DNA of 64,000 nt from Burkholderiales bacterium Ga0077544 (lineage in GTDB: Bacteria > Pseudomonadota > Gammaproteobacteria > Burkholderiales > Burkholderiaceae_D): assembly GCA_001464355.1 (NCBI GenBank), contig LNEU01000022.1, forward strand, positions 62,001 to 126,000. Direction: 5' to 3'. How positions within the stretch are numbered: the first letter of the stretch is position 1; each line of letters begins with the position of its first letter. The translations under genes and the position numbers were made by a program. Below, piece after piece: positions 58,131 to 64,000 of the stretch. The notes under the pieces are model-generated. The model searched no databases, was not told the DNA's origin, and worked only from the letters and a program-made list of their open reading frames with translations.

Positions 58131-58451
58131 ATGGCTATCGAACAAACGGATCAGGCATTACAGGAACCAAACGCAGCGCCGGCACAACCAGAGTTACTCG
58201 TTTCCGCCGTGTTGCATTTGATGTCGCATTACACCGCGAACAATCAGGAAAGCAATTCGTGTATCAAACTGGCCTCGGTGATCGAGCGGCATTTGAAAGC
58301 GCTGGCGGACTTGCCGGATCTGGCTCCAGTGCTACGCGCGACTTGCCAGCAGTTGTCGGAACAGTGGGCTGTCGTGGTTGAACGCGCGATGCCGCAACCA
58401 GAGAAATTTAAATTGTTTACGCGCCTTGTTACCGGACAACGCGCGAATTGA
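58131..58451 (+). CDS. Hypothetical protein in the hemP-bfd cluster
   Basis: A 106-residue soluble protein starting at the ATG at 58131 with GGAGAG upstream. It has an N-terminal polar segment rich in Q, A and P, then helices such as LLVSAVLHLMSHYTAN, NSCIKLASVIERHLKALADL, and LRATCQQLSEQWAVVVERA. There is one histidine pair (H43, H46 region) and two cysteines. I do not recognise the family. Its place between hemP and bfd on the same strand suggests a role in iron or haem handling; this is inference only. Confidence 0.75.
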   Translation: MAIEQTDQALQEPNAAPAQPELLVSAVLHLMSHYTANNQESNSCIKLASVIERHLKALADLPDLAPVLRATCQQLSEQWAVVVERAMPQPEKFKLFTRLVTGQRAN

Positions 58452-58542
58452 ACTGAAGTCGGTCGCAACAAATTAAGCAACCGGAAATTTTGGAACTACC
58501 ATTTTTGTTTTTTATCTACAAAGAAAGTAGCAAGAGGATTCG

Positions 58543-58758
58543 ATGATTGTCTGTGTTTGCAACAATGTTTCCGAAAGGAAAATAAAGCTGGCAGTTGATA
58601 GCGGCATCACATCGATGTCGGAATTGCGCAATAATCTTGAAGTCGGCACTTGCTGTGGCAAATGCCATTCCTGTGCAAAACGTGTATTGCGTGAATGCCT
58701 TGCGGATGCTCGTCCACATCAACCTATAATGTTTCATCCAAACGCATTGGCAGCATAA
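58543..58758 (+). CDS. bfd: Bacterioferritin-associated ferredoxin
   Basis: A 71-residue [2Fe-2S] protein that delivers electrons to bacterioferritin to mobilise stored iron. The four ligands are C4 and C6 (VCVCN) and C38 and C41 (CCGKC, with an extra adjacent cysteine at 37 and another at 44). The ATG at 58543 follows an AGAGG site. It ends 8 bp before tonB; bfr, its partner, lies 2.2 kb downstream. Confidence 0.95.
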   Translation: MIVCVCNNVSERKIKLAVDSGITSMSELRNNLEVGTCCGKCHSCAKRVLRECLADARPHQPIMFHPNALAA

Positions 58759-58766
58759 GCAACTTT

Positions 58767-59453
58767 ATGAACGTAATATCGATTCAGTCACCAGCACCGC
58801 GCTTTCCGCCGCACATGTCTCAAGCCCTCAGAAAATACGCGCCGCTCATCATTATCATCCTGCTGCACATTGCATTGTTCTATGCATTGCGCAGCGGCTT
58901 GGTGCATCAGGTTGCGAAAGCGCTGCCGAGAGAAATTTTCGCCACCTTCATCACCGAAGAACCGGCACCGCAACCACGCCCGCAACCAGCAGAACCCAAG
59001 ACCGTTCCGGTCGTGAAGAAACAGGTAACACGGCCAACTCCGCGTCCGGTCGTCGCTGAAACGCCATCGCCGCAAGCAATCACCGAAGCGCCTTCGCCGC
59101 CACAGGAATCGAAAGAACCTCCTGCAGTCGCGGCACCGGCCGCGCCAGCCGCGCCTTCTGTACCCGCCACGCCCAAACTGATTTCAGGTGTGTCCTATAT
59201 CAATGCGCCGCGTCCGGTTTACCCACCGCTGGATGCACGCATGGGCAATGAAGGCACCGTGACTCTGCGTGTGCTGATCAATGAAAAAGGTCGCGCCGAC
59301 AAAGTGGAAATCCAGAAATCATCGGGCTCCCTGCGCATGGACGATGCAGCGCGCGATGCCGTGATGCGCGCATTATTCAAGCCCTATCTGGAGGACGGCA
59401 GACCTACTCCGGCTTATGCCATCGTGCCAATTAATTTCACATTAAATAGATAA
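58767..59453 (+). CDS. tonB: TonB energy-transduction protein
   Basis: A 228-residue inner-membrane protein that couples the proton-motive force to outer-membrane receptors. One hydrophobic anchor covers residues about 27-43 (LIIIILLHIALFYAL). A long proline-rich periplasmic region follows (about 70-145, with repeated P-x-P). The C-terminal TonB domain includes NAPRPVYPPLDARMGNEGTV and DDAARDAVMRALFKP. The start is taken at the ATG at 58767, 9 bp after bfd; an ATG at 58815 is also possible. exbB and exbD follow. Confidence 0.94.
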   Translation: MNVISIQSPAPRFPPHMSQALRKYAPLIIIILLHIALFYALRSGLVHQVAKALPREIFATFITEEPAPQPRPQPAEPKTVPVVKKQVTRPTPRPVVAETPSPQAITEAPSPPQESKEPPAVAAPAAPAAPSVPATPKLISGVSYINAPRPVYPPLDARMGNEGTVTLRVLINEKGRADKVEIQKSSGSLRMDDAARDAVMRALFKPYLEDGRPTPAYAIVPINFTLNR

Positions 59454-59466
59454 AGAAGGAATCATC

Positions 59467-60195
59467 ATGGAAGTCAGTCCGTACGGTTTAGAAAGTTTGT
59501 GGGCGCAAGGTGACTTTGTCACCAAAGGTGTGGCCGTTTTGCTGATCGCAATGTCGATCGCATCCTGGTATGTCATCGTCACCAAAGCACTGCAATTGAT
59601 GCAATATCGCCGTGCCGGCAATGCTGCTGGCCACGAATTCTGGGATGCCACAAGCCTCGAGCAAGGTACCGCAACACTAGGCACCGGCAATCCATTTGCA
59701 TCGATCGCAGAAGCCGGCGTGAACGCAATGCGTCACCACGAAGCACACAAAGGTCATCTGCACGATCAATTGTCGGTTAGCGACTGGATCACCCTGTCCT
59801 TGCGTCAGGCGATTGATGAGACATCAGCCAAGCTGCAAACCGGCATGGCTGTGTTGGCATCGGTGGGCTCGACCGCACCGTTCGTCGGCCTGTTCGGCAC
59901 CGTGTGGGGCATCTATCACGCTCTGGTCGCGATCGGCACTTCAGGTCAAGCCAGTATCGATAAAGTTGCTGGCCCGGTTGGTGAAGCACTGATCATGACG
60001 GCACTTGGTCTGGCTGTCGCAATTCCTGCGACCTTCGGTTACAACGCCTTGGTACGCGGCAATAAAGCGACGATCGCAAAGATGAATAAATTCGGTTTCG
60101 ATCTACATGCTTTGTTCGTCACCGGCGCACGTGCTAAAGATGGCAGCACCGATACTGCAACCGGCTCTAAACTGGTTGCTGTCGGAGGTAAATGA
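59467..60195 (+). CDS. exbB: Biopolymer transport protein ExbB (MotA/TolQ/ExbB proton channel)
   Basis: A 242-residue membrane protein with three transmembrane helices (about 15-38, 130-155 and 170-195). The signature GLFGTVWGIYHALVAIG in the second helix and ALGLAVAIPATFGYNAL in the third form the proton path. The ATG at 59467 has AAGGAA upstream, 13 bp after tonB. Its stop overlaps the start region of exbD, so the two are translationally coupled. Confidence 0.95.
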   Translation: MEVSPYGLESLWAQGDFVTKGVAVLLIAMSIASWYVIVTKALQLMQYRRAGNAAGHEFWDATSLEQGTATLGTGNPFASIAEAGVNAMRHHEAHKGHLHDQLSVSDWITLSLRQAIDETSAKLQTGMAVLASVGSTAPFVGLFGTVWGIYHALVAIGTSGQASIDKVAGPVGEALIMTALGLAVAIPATFGYNALVRGNKATIAKMNKFGFDLHALFVTGARAKDGSTDTATGSKLVAVGGK

Positions 60196-60608
60196 TGGCA
60201 ATGGGCTCACTGTCGGACGACGACGACTTCAATCCGGAAATCAACACCACGCCGCTAGTCGACGTGATGCTGGTGTTGCTGATTATTTTTATCATGACCA
60301 TTCCAGTCATGAATCACGCGGTCAAGCTCGACTTGCCGCGCGCGGCAAATCAGCCTAACGAAGTCAAACCTGAAACCGTCAACGTGTCGATTGATGCTGC
60401 CGGTCAGGTGTACTGGAACAATGAAGTGCTGGATGAAACCCAGTTGGCGGCCCGCGTGGCGGATGCCGCTAAGGTGACACCGCAGCCTGAATTACATCTG
60501 CGAGCAGAACGTACGACACCGTACGAAAAAGTTGCGCAAGTGATGGCTGCGGCGCAATCCGGCGGTTTGACCAAGATGGGATTCGTGACGGAAGCACCAA
60601 AAAAATAA
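60195..60608 (+). CDS. exbD: Biopolymer transport protein ExbD
   Basis: A 137-residue membrane protein with one helix (VMLVLLIIFIMTIPVMN, about 25-41) preceded by the proton-carrying aspartate in TPLVDVMLVLL. The periplasmic domain ends in LTKMGFVTEAPKK. Of three nearby ATGs, the one at 60195 is chosen because GGAGGT ends 5 bp before it; the ATG at 60192 is too close. It completes tonB-exbB-exbD. Confidence 0.94.
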   Translation: MAMGSLSDDDDFNPEINTTPLVDVMLVLLIIFIMTIPVMNHAVKLDLPRAANQPNEVKPETVNVSIDAAGQVYWNNEVLDETQLAARVADAAKVTPQPELHLRAERTTPYEKVAQVMAAAQSGGLTKMGFVTEAPKK

Positions 60609-60645
60609 GGTAAAACGGGCAAGCTTGAAACCTTGCCGGCAGTCA

Positions 60646-60683
60646 AAAAAAGCACGCTCAGCAACCAGCTGCAGCGTGCTTTT
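60646..60683. terminator. Intrinsic terminator after exbD
   Basis: AAAAAGCACGCT and AGCGTGCTTTTT arms around a 14-base loop, 37 bp after the exbD stop. The remaining gap to bfr (60684-60912) shows nothing else I recognise. Confidence 0.9.
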
Positions 60684-60912
60684 TATTTCTCCAAAAATTT
60701 TACAACTGCAATTCATTGGACTGCGCAAACCCATGGCCAGCCTCACTTTTTCAATGGAAACACGAATGATTCCAGCTAACGAAATGAAGCTGAAATGCTA
60801 GCGAACCGGTATTCCTGCGCTATCATGTGAGCCTCTCGCTCGCCGAACCTGTGGACTACCCGTCGTCACTAGTCAGCCAGCTCCCTATTCACACATCACT
60901 TTCGAGGCTCCC

Positions 60913-61386
60913 ATGAAAGGTGACAGCAAAATCATCAAGCTGCTCAACGCGCAGCTTACCAACGAACTCAGCGCCATCAATCAATACTTCCTGCATGCCC
61001 GCATGTACAAGCATTGGGGCTTTGAGAAAATCGCCAAGAAGGAATACGAAGAATCAATCGGTGAAATGAAACACGCCGACAAACTGATCGATCGCATTCT
61101 GATGCTGGACGGCCTGCCCAATGTGCAGTTACTACACAAATTGATGATCGGTGAGAACACGCCGGAAATGCTGAACTGCGATTTGAATCTGGAACGTGCC
61201 GCGCAAAAAACGGTGAAAGAAGGCATCGCAGCTTGCGAAGAAGTCGGCGATTATGTTTCGCGCGAATTATTCCAGTACATCCTCGACGATACGGAAGAAC
61301 ATATCGACTGGCTGGAAACGCAACTCGACCTGATCGAAAAAGTCGGCATCCAGAATTATCTGCAAACGCAAATGGCGGGCGAATAA
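60913..61386 (+). CDS. bfr: Bacterioferritin
   Basis: A 157-residue ferritin-like subunit of the 24-mer iron store. The dinuclear ligands E18 (LTNELSAI), E51 and H54 (EMKHAD), E94, E127 and H130 (DTEEHIDW) and the haem-binding M52 are all in the standard positions. The ATG at 60913 follows CGAGGC. It has its own gap and so probably its own promoter; bfd upstream encodes its reductant. Confidence 0.96.
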   Translation: MKGDSKIIKLLNAQLTNELSAINQYFLHARMYKHWGFEKIAKKEYEESIGEMKHADKLIDRILMLDGLPNVQLLHKLMIGENTPEMLNCDLNLERAAQKTVKEGIAACEEVGDYVSRELFQYILDDTEEHIDWLETQLDLIEKVGIQNYLQTQMAGE

Positions 61387-61438
61387 TCCTCACATTTCAA
61401 AAGCCGCGATGACCAGCTCCGCTGGCCGACCTGCTTCA

Positions 61439-61474
61439 AAACAAAAGGGACGCAAATGCGTCCCTTTTGTTTTT
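61439..61474. terminator. Bidirectional intrinsic terminator
   Basis: A perfect 13-bp stem (ACAAAAGGGACGC with its complement) and AAAT-type loop flanked by A- and T-runs lies between convergent bfr and the GST-like gene. Confidence 0.94.
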
Positions 61475-61517
61475 TCCCGACTCACACCGCATGGGTGCAA
61501 CATCGAGTGCAGCTTCA

Positions 61518-63696
<2,179 letters not shown>

Positions 63697-63751
63697 TTTC
63701 GTAATCGAACCCGCCATGAAAGCACTCTGAAATCAAGGTGCTTTCATCCTA

Positions 63752-63803
63752 AAGAAGTCTGCTGGCACCGTTGAATCAACAGTTGCCAGCAGACTTCTTT
63801 TTA
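63752..63803. terminator. Intrinsic terminator after purB
   Basis: A perfect 16-bp stem (AAGAAGTCTGCTGGCA with its complement) with a 16-base loop, followed by a T-rich run. A smaller GAAAGCA/TGCTTTC hairpin precedes it at 63719-63745. Confidence 0.92.
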
Positions 63804-63849
63804 TTTTGTTATATTAGTTCTAGTTCGGACTATTTATCAAAATAAAATT

Positions 63850-64000
63850 ATGCGCCGCTATACGCTCACCGCAATCGCGTTGCACTGGCTGATGGCGATC
63901 ATGATCATCGCAACCTTTTTGCTGGGAATGACGATGGTCGACATTCCCGGCCTGACGCCGACCAAGCTCAGATATTTTTCCTGGCACAAATGGCTGGGAG
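63850..64000 (+). CDS. Cytochrome b561, N-terminal part (runs off the window)
   Basis: The ATG at 63850 opens a frame to the end of the window, encoding RRYTLTAIALHWLMAIMIIA and continuing TFLLGMTMVDIPG, then TKLRYFSWHKWLG. The histidines in ALHWLMA and SWHKW lie where cytochrome b561 family proteins bind haem b, and the first segment is a membrane helix. These proteins oxidise ubiquinol and may reduce superoxide. No strong ribosome site is seen. The rest of the gene is outside. Confidence 0.82.
   Translation, partial: MRRYTLTAIALHWLMAIMIIATFLLGMTMVDIPGLTPTKLRYFSWHKWLG

Overview
The window looks like a stretch of chromosome from a betaproteobacterium of the family Oxalobacteraceae (Burkholderiales), close to Herminiimonas or Janthinobacterium. 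This rests on the protein sequences, the moderate GC content, the gene order around lptD-surA-pdxA-rsmA and amgK-murU, and the oxalate genes. No rRNA, tRNA, CRISPR array, prophage or insertion sequence was seen.

Layout. 0-12.4 kb is core housekeeping: the end of gmhB, plsC, a YgjP-type metallopeptidase, gloA, rsmA, pdxA, surA and lptD on the minus strand, then amgK, murU, pepP and a UbiH-family hydroxylase on the plus strand. 12.5-14.6 kb holds a small gene of unknown function and dadA. 14.6-53.3 kb is mostly one metabolic theme, growth on oxalate. An energy module comprises fdhD, an NAD-dependent formate dehydrogenase (fdsA and a fused NuoE/NuoF-like fdsB), an orphan LivK-type binding protein, two formyl-CoA:oxalate CoA-transferases, oxalyl-CoA decarboxylase and a divergent Crp/Fnr-family regulator. 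Next come a TctCBA transporter, a PanE-family reductase (candidate oxalyl-CoA reductase) with a fumarylacetoacetate-hydrolase-fold protein, and sucCD. A second copy of the unknown small gene and a CbbR-like LysR regulator follow, then a quinone oxidoreductase. After these lie thiC-thiS-thiG under a TPP riboswitch and pyk, and then the glycerate pathway (glycerate kinase, tartronate semialdehyde reductase, hydroxypyruvate isomerase, glyoxylate carboligase) with its own LysR gene. pntAB closes the block. 53.4-57.6 kb contains panD, a Nudix hydrolase, mnmA and a membrane-anchored glutamate-synthase-like protein. 57.8-61.4 kb is an iron cluster (hemP, an unknown gene, bfd, tonB, exbB, exbD, bfr). 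The end holds a GST-like gene, purB and the start of a cytochrome b561.

How the genes may work together (inference). Oxalate enters, perhaps through TctCBA, and is activated by CoA transfer. Oxalyl-CoA is either decarboxylated by Oxc, with formate oxidised by Fds to give NADH, or reduced to glyoxylate by the PanE-like enzyme with NADPH that PntAB could regenerate. Glyoxylate then passes through Gcl, GlxR and glycerate kinase to 2-phosphoglycerate and pyruvate kinase. Oxc and Gcl both need thiamine diphosphate, which would explain thiCSG inside the block.

The main discovery lead is a repeated palindrome, TTGAC-N4-GTCAA, in front of the binding-protein gene, frc1, oxc, tctC, sucC (degenerate) and thiC. 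At five of the six it lies about 41.5-42.5 bp upstream of a start point predicted from a -10-like hexamer; at tctC the best hexamer gives about 44.5. The Crp/Fnr-type regulator beside oxc carries the E-x-x-S-R recognition-helix motif expected for such a site. Secondary leads are a 92-bp promoter repeat shared by frc1 and oxc, a duplicated unknown small gene with a shared 36-bp upstream element, a perfect 32-bp palindrome in the oxc leader, and an FdhD that lacks its cysteine motif.
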